From Bryobacterales bacterium (GTDB taxonomy: Bacteria > Acidobacteriota > Terriglobia > Bryobacterales > Bryobacteraceae), in contig JADKID010000007.1 of the NCBI GenBank assembly GCA_016721425.1, positions 579,844-643,843 of the forward strand: 64,000 bases of DNA. The letters run 5' to 3'. Both the position numbers and the translations under genes were made by a program. Below the pieces are notes generated by a model, which saw nothing but the letters and a program-made list of their open reading frames with translations, was not told the DNA's origin and searched no databases. Shown in pieces: positions 39,316-48,328 of the stretch (the first letter of the stretch is position 1; the number at the start of each line of letters is the position of its first letter).

Positions 39316-41883
39316 TCAATCCCCCCGCAACACCCCGGCCACATCCACCTGCAACGCCCGTCGCGCCGGCCCCACGCCTGCCGCCACCGCCGCCGCCAGA
39401 AACACCACCACCGCCCCCAAATAAGCTACCGGATCCAGATGACTAACCCCGTGTAGCGCGCTCTTCAGCAACGCCGACACCCCTGCCGCCCCCATCAGCC
39501 CGACACCCAATCCAATCCCCACCGGCATCGCAAACCGTTTCGCAATCGGCCCCACCACCTGCAGCGGGCTCGCACCCAACGCGATCCGAATCCCGATCTC
39601 CTTCATCCGTCGCGAAATTGTGAACGACACAAGCCCCACAATCCCCAAACACGCCAAAACCAGCGCTACCCCGCCCATGACGCTCACCGCCATCGCCGAC
39701 CGCCGCGCCGAATCCACCTTTCGCAAATACGCCCCTTTCAACAAAGACACCTCCGGCACTACCTGCCCGTCAATGCCCTTCACCACCTCCCGCAAATGCG
39801 TCGCCAGTCCCTCCGCCGGGCCGCTCGCTCGCACCAGTACGCTCATCCCCGTTGCGTTCCTTTCGTCGTACAACTCGTAGACATCCCCGCCACCGCCCTC
39901 CTCCACCGCCATCAAGCGCGCATCCGCCGCAACTCCCAGCACCGTCAGCCGCCGGTCCCCCATCTCCAACTCCCGTCCCAATGCATCCTCCCCGGGCCAC
40001 CGGAACCGCGCCACCACATCACTCACCACCACCGCATCCCGGTCGCCCCGCTCGAGCGCCCGGCCCCGCAGTATCTGAATCTTCACCGTCCCGAAAAAGC
40101 CAGAATCTACCGCGTGCAACGACGCGATCATCGAGCGCCCCTCTCGCTCAATAGTCATCGTCGTCCGCCTCCCGCCCAACGGAGGTGTTGCCGACAGACC
40201 CACCGCCTCAATCCCCGCAGTCCCCCGCAGCCGTTCCTTCAACGTCTCCAAAAACACACCCGCCGCCGCGGGCGCGTACCCATGTGATCCTAGCCGCGCA
40301 TCCACCGCCACCACCTGTTCAAACTCGAATCCCAGGTCCGCCGCCACCGCCTTCTCCAGCGCCCTGACCAATAACCCGGACACCACCAGCAGCACGCAGC
40401 TCGACGCCACTTGCGTCCCAATCAGCACCTGCCGCATCCCCATCGCGGCAAACCGCTGCCGCGCAATCTGCATCGCCGGCGCCAACCCGAACAGTAGCGC
40501 CGCCACGAACCCCGCCACCGTCGCGAATCCCGCCACCCGCCAATCCGGAGTCAGGTTCACCCACGCCGGCGCCTCCGTCCACACCAACAGCACCCGCAAG
40601 ACCACCCAACCCAGCCCGACTCCCGCCACCGTTCCAATGCCGGCCAGTAACGCGCTCTCCGTCAGTAGCTGCCGCACCAGCCGCCCGCTCCCCGCTCCCA
40701 CGGAGATGCGAATCGACATCTCGCGTTCCCGCGCGCTGCCCCGCGCCAGCAGAAGGCTCCCCAGATTCCCGCAGGCCACCGCCAGAATCAGAAAAGCCAG
40801 CGTTCCGATCAACGCGAAAACCGGCAGCAGCTTCTCCCGGAACGTTTGCTGCGGCCCGCTGGCCCGGGTCATCCCGCCGGCGTTTTGCACCACTCCACCC
40901 GGTTCTGTAATCAGCCGCTCGTTTTCCCAGATACTCCCCGGCTCCTGTTTCCGTAACTCGGCAGCCAGCAACTGCAACTCCTGCTCCGCCACCGCCGCGC
41001 TCGTGCCTGGCGCCAGTCGCCCCCACATGTCCACACTCCCGTCACTCGCCGAAAAGTCACTCAGGATCTTCGACCCGGTCACATATCTCGGCTTCTGCCC
41101 GATCGGCAGCCATAGATCCGGCTGCTGCATCGTCAGCCCGCTGAAATCAGCCGACGCCACACCGACAATCCTCGCAACCTGCCCGTTCAGCTTGATCAGC
41201 CGCCCCACCACTCCGGCATCCCCGCCAAATTGCCGCTCCCAGTACCCTGCTCCCAATACCACCACCAGTTCGCCCGATCTCTCGTCCAGCGCCGGATCCA
41301 GCACCCGCCCCATCCGCGCCGTCCCCCCTAGCTCCCGCATTAGGTTCGAACTCACAAAGTGCGCCTGCGCCGAACCGCCATCTCCATCCACCGTGAGCTT
41401 CGAATAGTGCAGCGCCAGCACCGCCGTCAAGGTCCGCGCATGGTCGCGGTAAAACGCAATCGCCGGATACGGCACATCGGACCAGTACTTGCCCGGCGCG
41501 CTCCTGTGGACTCGCACCAGCGTCTCCGGCGACCGCACCGGCAGAGTTCGCAGCATCATCAGGTTGAAAAAGCTGAAGGCGGCAATATTCACCCCTATTC
41601 CCACCGCCAGCATCACCACTGCGCTGATCGTAAACCCGGGCGACTTCCACAATTGCCGCGCGGCAAACCGCAAATCCTGCAGCATCGCATCGACCCACGT
41701 CCAGCCCCATACATCCCGCGACTGCTCCCGCAGCGACAGCTCATTCCCCAACCGGATCTGCCCACCCTCCGGACCTCCGTCGCGTTCCGCCATCTCCCGG
41801 TGGAACGCCATTTCATCCGCCAGCTCAGCGTCCCGCTGTTGCCGCTGTAGAAGGTATTGGAGCCTACGCCAGATCTCATGCAT
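39316..41883 (-). CDS. MacB/FtsX-type permease of the acidobacterial ADOP family
   Basis: About 855 residues, with two FtsX permease halves and no ATP-binding domain. An N-terminal cytoplasmic segment (WRRLQYLLQRQQRDAEL) is followed by LRFAARQLWKSPGFT and the first span (AVVMLAVGIGVNIAAFSFF), a large periplasmic MacB-like domain, three spans, a second periplasmic domain, and final spans including EIGIRIALGASPLQV. ADOP permeases are expanded in Acidobacteriota and usually adjoin a PadR gene, as here (18 bp). The cargo is unknown. I chose the ATG at 41883 (GAGAGG nine bases ahead); a TTG nine bases earlier is possible. Confidence 0.88.
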   Translation of the reverse strand: MHEIWRRLQYLLQRQQRDAELADEMAFHREMAERDGGPEGGQIRLGNELSLREQSRDVWGWTWVDAMLQDLRFAARQLWKSPGFTISAVVMLAVGIGVNIAAFSFFNLMMLRTLPVRSPETLVRVHRSAPGKYWSDVPYPAIAFYRDHARTLTAVLALHYSKLTVDGDGGSAQAHFVSSNLMRELGGTARMGRVLDPALDERSGELVVVLGAGYWERQFGGDAGVVGRLIKLNGQVARIVGVASADFSGLTMQQPDLWLPIGQKPRYVTGSKILSDFSASDGSVDMWGRLAPGTSAAVAEQELQLLAAELRKQEPGSIWENERLITEPGGVVQNAGGMTRASGPQQTFREKLLPVFALIGTLAFLILAVACGNLGSLLLARGSAREREMSIRISVGAGSGRLVRQLLTESALLAGIGTVAGVGLGWVVLRVLLVWTEAPAWVNLTPDWRVAGFATVAGFVAALLFGLAPAMQIARQRFAAMGMRQVLIGTQVASSCVLLVVSGLLVRALEKAVAADLGFEFEQVVAVDARLGSHGYAPAAAGVFLETLKERLRGTAGIEAVGLSATPPLGGRRTTMTIEREGRSMIASLHAVDSGFFGTVKIQILRGRALERGDRDAVVVSDVVARFRWPGEDALGRELEMGDRRLTVLGVAADARLMAVEEGGGGDVYELYDERNATGMSVLVRASGPAEGLATHLREVVKGIDGQVVPEVSLLKGAYLRKVDSARRSAMAVSVMGGVALVLACLGIVGLVSFTISRRMKEIGIRIALGASPLQVVGPIAKRFAMPVGIGLGVGLMGAAGVSALLKSALHGVSHLDPVAYLGAVVVFLAAAVAAGVGPARRALQVDVAGVLRGD

Positions 41884-41901
41884 GTCAGGCAACCTCTCTC
41901 C

Positions 41902-42243
41902 TCAAGCCATCCGCAGAACGGCCTGGATCGCCCCGTTCACTCGCCCGTACTCTTCCAACTCAGCCGTCAGCTGCTGCCGCCCCGCCGCCGTCAGGCTGTA
42001 GAACCGGACCTTGCGGTTGGTCTCGGAGATCCCCCATTCCGCCGTCGCCCATCCCTTCAGAAGCAACTTCTGCAACGCCGGATAGAGCGAGCCTTCCTCG
42101 ACCGTCAAAACCTCGGCCGAAAGCACGTGGATCTTCTGCGCAATCGCGTACCCGTGCAACGGTGCACCCTGCAGCACCCGGAGGATCAACAGAACCAGTG
42201 CACCCGAAGGCATCTCAGATTTAGGCATCTTGGACATAGGCAT
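41902..42243 (-). CDS. PadR-family transcriptional regulator
   Basis: 113 residues with the PadR winged helix: LVLLILRVLQGAPLHGYAIA, VEEGSLYPALQKLLLKGW, ISETNRKVRFYSLTAAGR, then a short C-terminal helix. It probably represses itself and the downstream permease. Four Met codons (42243, 42237, 42228, 42213) are possible starts; the family usually begins close to the helix, so the Met at 42228 is attractive, and the promoter position supports a start inside the annotated frame. Confidence 0.88.
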   Translation of the reverse strand: MPMSKMPKSEMPSGALVLLILRVLQGAPLHGYAIAQKIHVLSAEVLTVEEGSLYPALQKLLLKGWATAEWGISETNRKVRFYSLTAAGRQQLTAELEEYGRVNGAIQAVLRMA

Positions 42244-42273
42244 ATACTACCTATGCATAGAATGCCATGTCAA
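42244..42273 (-). promoter_or_regulatory. padR promoter with overlapping palindromes
   Basis: On the minus strand TTGACA (42268-42273), an 18-bp spacer and TAGTAT (42244-42249). The spacer contains the palindrome CTATGCATAG, and CATAGG followed nine bases later by CCTATG spans the -10 region, a likely PadR operator. The -10 adjoins the first possible start codon, so translation probably begins at an internal Met, perhaps leaderless. Confidence 0.6.
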
Positions 42274-42530
42274 GTAACAAGAAGCCCCAGTCCCACCGTC
42301 TGTCGCCATCCGATTTCATCCGCGTTCATCTTAGCCGCCGACTTGTCCGCCGTAACCATGTAAAGGCGGAAGCCATGCGAAGGCTCGCCCGCATCCCATT
42401 TCGCCCCCCCAGCCAAAGTCATTCACAACCCCAAATCCCCCACCGTTTTACTGAAACTAAACCACTTACCGCCCATCCCACCGCGAAAAAGTTGACACCC
42501 CGTAGTACACTCCAACCGGGAGCTACCGCC

Positions 42531-43250
42531 ATGTCCTTACTCAAAATGTCCGAGAAAAAACTCGCCGCCAATCGCGCCAACGCCCGCCTCTCGCGCGGCC
42601 CCACTTCCCCCGCCGGCAAGGAAAAGGTCTCCCGCAACGCCTGCCGCCACCACCTCTACGCCCGGAAACATCTCCTCCCCCCCGAATGGGAAGCGCGCAT
42701 CTGGGACACAGCCGACCGTGTCTCCGCCGACATCGAAAACCCATACGAGCGCGCCGCCGCCGCCCGTTACAGCTTCTTCATCCTGTGGCAACTCGAACTC
42801 TTCGCCCTCGAAGCCCGCCTCATCAATGAGTCCATCGCCCGCCATGGCTGCCCACACCGGGGCGCCCATGCCTATTTCATGACCGACCCCCTCGCCCTCC
42901 CCATCCAGGACCGCTATCAGAGGCTCTTTCGCCACATCGAACGCGCCCGAAAACTCTGGGAAGCAGAAAAACGCAATTTTGATCCCGGCCGATCAATCCC
43001 ACAACTCACTGAAAACACAACACCGGCGACCGCCCCGGAAACCCTCGTCATGGCCGCCGGAGCCAGTGCCGGCAGCGCCACCGGTCCCATCACAGCGCCC
43101 GCCCGCCAGCACCCGCTGACTATCGTCGGAGCGCTGACCCTCAATCCCGATCAGCCTAGCCCCTTTCGATTGTGGTATCAACAAATTGGGCCCCAAGCCT
43201 GCCAATTTTTTGAACAACTTACCCACGGGAACCGTCTTAGGAATCAATGA
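42531..43250 (+). CDS. Conserved hypothetical protein coupled to the TolC genes
   Basis: 239 residues from the ATG at 42531 (GGGAG upstream); the open frame before it has no ribosome site and unlikely composition. The N-terminus KKLAANRANARLSRGPTSP followed by GKEKVSRNACRHHLYARK matches a widespread acidobacterial family of unknown function with the N-A-x-x-S-x-G-P-x-T-x-x-G-K pattern. The middle is helical (YERAAAARYSFFILWQLELF); the C-terminus is Ala/Pro-rich. Its stop overlaps the first tolC-like start (ATGA), although members of this family normally occur alone. Confidence 0.7.
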   Translation: MSLLKMSEKKLAANRANARLSRGPTSPAGKEKVSRNACRHHLYARKHLLPPEWEARIWDTADRVSADIENPYERAAAARYSFFILWQLELFALEARLINESIARHGCPHRGAHAYFMTDPLALPIQDRYQRLFRHIERARKLWEAEKRNFDPGRSIPQLTENTTPATAPETLVMAAGASAGSATGPITAPARQHPLTIVGALTLNPDQPSPFRLWYQQIGPQACQFFEQLTHGNRLRNQ

Positions 43251-45166
43251 AGGCCATATTTGTTTGCGGTGAGGCGTCCCGGATCGCCTCCGTCATACTC
43301 TGTGCAGCTCTGCTCGTCGCACCCTCCGCCTCCGCGCAGACAGCAGTCCGGATCGATTCAGGCATCGGCAAGATGGGCTGGCTCACCAACCCCTACCGCA
43401 CCAGCAGCGTCCCCAACGTCAATCTGGCCAATACCGCCAGGCTCCAGTCGCTCATCCGCGCCGGCAACCTCTATCTCTCCGCCGCCGACGTGGTGGCCCT
43501 CGCCATCGAGAACAATATCGATGTCGAGGTCCAGCGCTATGCGCCCCTGCTCGCCCGCCAGGTGCTCAAACGCGCCCAGGCCGGCGGCGTCCTCCGCTCC
43601 GTCGGCACCGGCGTCGCGGCCGGTCCCCAGAGCGTCAGCCTCCAGGGCGTCAACGTCAGCGCCAGCGGCCTCGGCAGCGGCGGCGGCGTCTCCTCCGGCG
43701 GCGGTATCCTCACCCAGCTCGGGCCCGGCATCCCTTCGCTCGATCCCACGCTCTCCGCTTTCGCCAACTTCTCTCATAGCACCTCCCCGCAGAGCAATAC
43801 GTTCCTCACCGGCATCACCTCCTTCGTCGCCGATACGCGCACCTATCAGGCGTCTTATAGCCAGAACTGGAGCTTCGGCCTCACCGCCTCGCTGGCCTAC
43901 TCCTCCACCCGCACGGCCGTCAATAGTAAGAACTTCACGCTCAACCCCTACACCTCCGGCAACCTCGATCTCCAGATCACCCAGAACCTCCTCCAGGGCT
44001 TCGGCTCCGCCGTCAATACCCGCAACATCCGCGTCCAGAAGAACAACCTCAAGGTGACGGACCTCCAGTTCAAGCTCCAGCTCATCACCACCGTCTCCGC
44101 CGTTCTCAACCTCTATTGGGATCTCGTCAGCTTCCAGCAGGACGTCCAGGCCCGCGAGCAGGCAGTCCGCACCGCCGAGCAGCTCTACAACGACAACAAG
44201 CGCATGGTGGAAATCGGCACCCTCGCCGAAATCGAGGTCACCCGCGCCGAGTCCCAGCTCTACGCCACCCGCCAGGATCTCGTCATCGCCCGCACCAATC
44301 TGCTCCAGCAGGAGACCGTCCTCAAGAACGCGCTCTCCCGCTCCGGCGTCGCCACCTCCGATATCGCCGACGTCCACATCATCGCGCTCGAGCGCATCGT
44401 CATTCCCGCCAGCGATGAAAAGACACCCGTCGATCAGCTCGTCGCCGAGGCCCTCGAAAAGCGCCCTGAAATTCAGCAGTCGCGCCTCAATCTCCAGTCC
44501 AATCAGATGAACCTCGTCGGCATCAAGAGCTCCCTCAAGCCCACGCTACAGGCGTTCACGCAGTTCACCAACAACGGCCTCACCGGTGAGCTCACCGAGC
44601 TCGGCATCATCGCCGGCGGCGTCAATTCGCCCTTCGTCGGCGGCTACGGCAACCTGCTCGGCCAGATCGCCCGCCGCAACTATCCCAACTATTCAGCCGG
44701 CGTCTCGCTCAATATCCCCATCCGCAACCGCGCCGCCCAGTCCGATTACGCCACCAGCCTCATCGAGATCCGCCAGAACGAGCTCGGCCTCCAGAAGAGC
44801 GTCAATCAGATCCGCGTCGATGTCCAGAACGCCGTCATCGGCCTCCAACAGGCTCGCGCCCGCTGCGACGCCGCCGCCAAGTCCAGCGCTCTCGCTCAGG
44901 AAACTCTTGAAGCCGATCGCAAGAAGTATGCTCTCGGTGCCGGCACCGCCTTCCAGGTGGTCCAGGATCAGCGCGATCTCGCCACCGCCCAGAGCGCCGA
45001 GGTCCAGGCCCTCGCCAACTACACCCACGCCCGCATCGCCTTCGATCAGGCCGTCGGCCGCACTCTCGAGATCAACAAGATCTCCGTCGAAGAGGCCATG
45101 GGCGGCCTCACCACGGCGCCCCCCAGCGCCATCCCTGCCTCCGCGGGTACGGAGGTGAAGAAGTGA
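43247..45166 (+). CDS. TolC-family outer membrane efflux protein (first paralogue)
   Basis: 639 residues with a signal peptide (VILCAALLVAPSASAQ). The two halves of an outer membrane efflux protein are visible, each with a strand/coiled-coil pattern; conserved pieces include LYLSAADVVALAIENNIDVEV at the start of the first half, NLDLQITQNLLQGFG, VEIGTLAEIEVTRAESQL and ADRKKYALGAGTAFQVVQ. A Gly/Ser-rich insert (GSGGGVSSGGGI) lies at about residue 145. It should form a trimeric export duct. Translation is coupled to both neighbours by 4-bp overlaps. No inner-membrane pump or adaptor gene is adjacent. Confidence 0.88.
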   Translation: MKAIFVCGEASRIASVILCAALLVAPSASAQTAVRIDSGIGKMGWLTNPYRTSSVPNVNLANTARLQSLIRAGNLYLSAADVVALAIENNIDVEVQRYAPLLARQVLKRAQAGGVLRSVGTGVAAGPQSVSLQGVNVSASGLGSGGGVSSGGGILTQLGPGIPSLDPTLSAFANFSHSTSPQSNTFLTGITSFVADTRTYQASYSQNWSFGLTASLAYSSTRTAVNSKNFTLNPYTSGNLDLQITQNLLQGFGSAVNTRNIRVQKNNLKVTDLQFKLQLITTVSAVLNLYWDLVSFQQDVQAREQAVRTAEQLYNDNKRMVEIGTLAEIEVTRAESQLYATRQDLVIARTNLLQQETVLKNALSRSGVATSDIADVHIIALERIVIPASDEKTPVDQLVAEALEKRPEIQQSRLNLQSNQMNLVGIKSSLKPTLQAFTQFTNNGLTGELTELGIIAGGVNSPFVGGYGNLLGQIARRNYPNYSAGVSLNIPIRNRAAQSDYATSLIEIRQNELGLQKSVNQIRVDVQNAVIGLQQARARCDAAAKSSALAQETLEADRKKYALGAGTAFQVVQDQRDLATAQSAEVQALANYTHARIAFDQAVGRTLEINKISVEEAMGGLTTAPPSAIPASAGTEVKK

Positions 45167-47043
45167 GCAGCCTCACCGTCCGGCAGTCTCTCGCCATCGT
45201 CCTCAGCGCCACGTTCTCGCTCTCGCCTGCCCTCGCCCAGAACTCGTCCATCGAGCCCATCCGCCCCGTCGCGTTTGTCCTCCAGCGCCCCTATATGGCG
45301 GTGGAGGTGCCTCCCGCCCGCCTCGCCGATTCGCAACGCTTGGGCGGCCTCCTCAAGGCAGGCAAACTCTATCTCACGGCCGCTGACGCCGTCGCCCTCG
45401 CCCTCGAAAACAATATCGATATCGAAGTCTCCCGCTACTCGCCCATCTCCGCCATCTGGCGCCTCAACCGCGCCCAGGCTGGCGGCGCCCTCCCCGGCGT
45501 CCCTAGCGGCTCCCAGCAGGCCAGCTCGGTCGCCAGCGGCCAGGGCGTCCTCGGCTCCCAACAGGCCGCCGGTGTCGGCGGCGGTGGCGGTGGCGCCGGT
45601 GGCGGTGGCAACGGCGGCAATGCCTCCATCTCCCAGGTCGGCCCCGTGACCCAGAACCTCGATCCCACCATCAAGGGCAGCGTCGGCTTCAGCCACCGCA
45701 GCGTCCCCCAGCCCAATAATGTCCAGAGCGCCACGCCCGTCCTGGTCCAGGATTCGCGCTTCTACAACGCCTCTATCCAACAGGGCTTCCTCACCGGCGG
45801 CACCGCTACCATCACATACAACCAGAACTACCTGAAGGAAAATTCGCCCACCAACGTGCTCAATCCGTCCGTGGCGCCGCGCCTCCAGCTCAGCTTCCAG
45901 CAGAACCTCCTCCGCGGCTTCGGCATCGCCGTCAACGCCCGCAACATCACCGTTGCCAAGAACAACCTCAAGACCACGGACCTCAACTTCCGCACCCAGG
46001 TCATCGCCACCGTCGTCCGCACCCTCAACGCCTACTACGCCCTCGTCGCCAGCCACGAAGACCTCAAGTCCAAACAGGCCGCCTACGATGCCGCCGCCCA
46101 GCTTCTCAAAGACAGCAAGCGCCAGGTTGAGATCGGCACCATGGCCGGCGCCGATCTCATCAAGATCGAGGCCCAGGTCGCTACCGCCCAGCTCAATTTC
46201 GTCAACACCGATACCAACCTCCAGCAGCAGGAGCTGACGCTCAAGAGCCTCCTCAGCCGCACCGGCATCTCCGACCCGCTGCTCGCCGTCGCCCGCATCG
46301 TCCCTCTCGATCGCATCGTCATGCCCGACAAGGACGAATTCCCCGCCCTCCCGGCCATGGTCGAAACCGCCCTCGCCAATCGCGCCGATCTCGCCGCCCA
46401 GCGCGCCAATATCGTCAACTCCGAACTGAGCACGCTCGGCACCAAGAGCGGCGTCAGGCCCACCATCGTCGCCTTCGGCAATGCCACCAACGCCGGCCTC
46501 GCCGGCACCGGAGTCCAGGTCCCCGGCCTCGCCCCGCCCAACCCCTACTTCGTCGGCGGCCTCGGCACCGCCCTCGGCCAGGTGTTCCGCCGCAACTTCC
46601 CCTCCCAGAGCATCGGCATCTTCGCCCAGGCCCCCATCGGCAACCGCCAGGCCCAGTCCGATCTCGCCATCGATCAGCTCCAGCTTCGCCAAACCGAGCT
46701 CTCCGTCGCCAAGGACGTCAAGCAGATCCAGGTCGATGTGCTCAACGCCGTCGTCTCCCTCCAGCAGGCCCGCGCCCGCTACGAGTCCGCGGTCAAGAAT
46801 CGCAGCCTCGCCGAGCAGCTCCTCAAGGCCGAGCAACGCAAGTTCTCCCTCGGCGCCTCCACCCCCTATGAAGTGATCCAGCAGCAGCGCGATCTCACCA
46901 CCGCCCAGTCCAATGAGGTCGCTACCCTGGTGGCCCACTCCAACGCTCGCATCCGCCTCGATCAGACCCTCGGCACCATCCTCGAGACCAACCACATCTC
47001 CGTCGCCGACGTCCTGAAAGGCCAGATGCCGCCCGCAAAATAG
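45163..47043 (+). CDS. TolC-family outer membrane efflux protein (second paralogue)
   Basis: 626 residues, begins with a GTG overlapping the previous stop. Signal peptide (SLAIVLSATFSLSPALAQ), then the same plan as the upstream gene: LYLTAADAVALALENNIDIEV, a Gly-rich insert (GGGGGGAGGGGNGGN at about 140), LQLSFQQNLLRGFGIAV, VEIGTMAGADLIKIEAQV and RKFSLGASTPYEVIQQQ. The pair clearly arose by tandem duplication but is now well diverged. Two different TolC chains in one operon could form separate ducts or mixed trimers. Confidence 0.88.
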   Translation: MSSLTVRQSLAIVLSATFSLSPALAQNSSIEPIRPVAFVLQRPYMAVEVPPARLADSQRLGGLLKAGKLYLTAADAVALALENNIDIEVSRYSPISAIWRLNRAQAGGALPGVPSGSQQASSVASGQGVLGSQQAAGVGGGGGGAGGGGNGGNASISQVGPVTQNLDPTIKGSVGFSHRSVPQPNNVQSATPVLVQDSRFYNASIQQGFLTGGTATITYNQNYLKENSPTNVLNPSVAPRLQLSFQQNLLRGFGIAVNARNITVAKNNLKTTDLNFRTQVIATVVRTLNAYYALVASHEDLKSKQAAYDAAAQLLKDSKRQVEIGTMAGADLIKIEAQVATAQLNFVNTDTNLQQQELTLKSLLSRTGISDPLLAVARIVPLDRIVMPDKDEFPALPAMVETALANRADLAAQRANIVNSELSTLGTKSGVRPTIVAFGNATNAGLAGTGVQVPGLAPPNPYFVGGLGTALGQVFRRNFPSQSIGIFAQAPIGNRQAQSDLAIDQLQLRQTELSVAKDVKQIQVDVLNAVVSLQQARARYESAVKNRSLAEQLLKAEQRKFSLGASTPYEVIQQQRDLTTAQSNEVATLVAHSNARIRLDQTLGTILETNHISVADVLKGQMPPAK

Positions 47044-47048
47044 CCCGC

Positions 47049-47312
47049 ATGCCGCCCGACCCCGAGGCCCGCGCCATCGCCAGGCTGATCGCCCAGATCG
47101 ACGACCTCGATGCCTGGCGGGACCGTGTCGGCCGTCGCGTCATCGCCATCTTCCTCGTCACCTTCGCCGCCGCCCTCAGCCTGCTGGTTTACGTGGCGCT
47201 CAACGGCCCGCCGCCAACCACGCCTCGATCGCGGCCAGCGTCGATTCCCGAACGCTCTGATTGCAGACCCCCTGCACCTCTTCCAGCACCCACCACCCCG
47301 CTCGCGGCGTGA
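47049..47312 (+). CDS. Possible small membrane protein after the TolC pair
   Basis: 87 codons starting 5 bp after the second TolC stop. A charged N-terminus (RLIAQIDDLDAWRDRVGRR) is followed by one span (VIAIFLVTFAAALSLLVYVAL). The last 38 codons overlap the convergent PcfJ-like gene and look like antisense sequence, so the true product may effectively be the first 50 residues. The close spacing argues for a real gene; the tail argues against. Confidence 0.4.
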   Translation: MPPDPEARAIARLIAQIDDLDAWRDRVGRRVIAIFLVTFAAALSLLVYVALNGPPPTTPRSRPASIPERSDCRPPAPLPAPTTPLAA

Positions 47313-48252
47313 TGCAGATGGTCGCCCGCTCCGGCTCGCTCATCCGGTAGAAATACACGTCCCCCTCCAGCACGCGCCAGCCGTAGCCCCCCACGCAGTG
47401 GTGCATCGCCGCGCCCTCCGCCGTCAGCTCCTCCTTGGTCCGGATCGCCCGGATCGTCTCCGTCTCCGGCAGCGGAGGCTCACGAAAAACGGTGGGCCAC
47501 GGCGCCTGCGCCCGGCGCCGATGCCTACCGTCCAGTTCGTCCAGACACCGCTCCATCTCCTCCCCGTCGTCCCACGCCGCCGCCGTCTCCAGAAACGCCT
47601 GCGTCACCCTCGCCAGCCGCGCCGGATTCGCCACAATGGCCGCCACAGTCTGATTCAGCCGCGGCAGCCGCCACAGCCGCTCCGCCCCCGCGCTGTGCAG
47701 CGCCGAGCGCAACGCCCGCATGGTCTCCACGGAGAGCAGAGCCACCGGCACCCGCCCGAGCAGCCGCACCGTTCGCTCCGTGTCCGGAAACCCCATCTCG
47801 CCCACGATGGTACGCCGCCGCAACCCGGTCAGCCGCCGCGCCGCCGCCCACGTCGCAAACTCGCGCTCCCCCGGCCGGAACCGCTCGCGGTACGCCACCA
47901 GCCAGCCCATCGCCGGATGGCTCTCCAGCAACTCCTCATAGTGCGGGCCGCAGTAGTTGGCGTGCAGGATCAGCCGCCACTGCCCATGCGAAAAGCCCCG
48001 CACCGCCCGCCGCACCCGCTCCGGCCAGCGCGACACCAGGAACCGCGACGCCGCCGATTCCGTGTCCGCCTCCAGTTCCGCCACCCGGATCTCCGGCTCG
48101 TACTCGCGCCATCCCGCCGCCTGCGTGTTCCGCCACGCCCCCGCCTTCGGCCCCCACGGCACCATCGACTCGCTCACCGGCGGATTCAGTCGCAATAACC
48201 GCCCACCCACAATCTCAACTCGGACGCGCGGCGGCACCACGGGCACAGGCAT
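47200..48252 (-). CDS. PcfJ-like domain protein
   Basis: 350 residues. The C-terminal third has the PcfJ pattern LTAEGAAMHHCVGGYGWRVL followed by strands (DVYFYRMSEPERATICI, WWVLEEVQGVCNQSV). The N-terminal part is helical and rich in Arg, Trp and Ala with no known domain. PcfJ-like proteins were first seen on conjugative plasmids and also occur on chromosomes; function unknown. The ATG at 48252 has CGAGGTG upstream. It is convergent with the small membrane gene and overlaps it by 113 bp. Confidence 0.7.
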   Translation of the reverse strand: MPVPVVPPRVRVEIVGGRLLRLNPPVSESMVPWGPKAGAWRNTQAAGWREYEPEIRVAELEADTESAASRFLVSRWPERVRRAVRGFSHGQWRLILHANYCGPHYEELLESHPAMGWLVAYRERFRPGEREFATWAAARRLTGLRRRTIVGEMGFPDTERTVRLLGRVPVALLSVETMRALRSALHSAGAERLWRLPRLNQTVAAIVANPARLARVTQAFLETAAAWDDGEEMERCLDELDGRHRRRAQAPWPTVFREPPLPETETIRAIRTKEELTAEGAAMHHCVGGYGWRVLEGDVYFYRMSEPERATICITPRAGWWVLEEVQGVCNQSVRESTLAAIEAWLAAGR

Positions 48253-48328
48253 ACAACACCTCGGTCGGGGGAGACGTTCAGGTTACCATGGGGCGCCGTG
48301 ATATAGTGACGGTCAAATCAGTCCCTTT

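Noticed and set aside
38575..39456. A 293-codon plus-strand protein spanning the right repeat and sigma fragment
   Set aside because: It joins repeat DNA to a remnant of a sigma factor; only the segment near 39070-39272 has homology to a protein family.
45046..46995. A 649-codon minus-strand open frame opposite the second TolC gene
   Set aside because: Acidic, Gly-rich translation typical of antisense to GC-rich coding sequence; the TolC reading has signal peptide, family motifs and coupled start.
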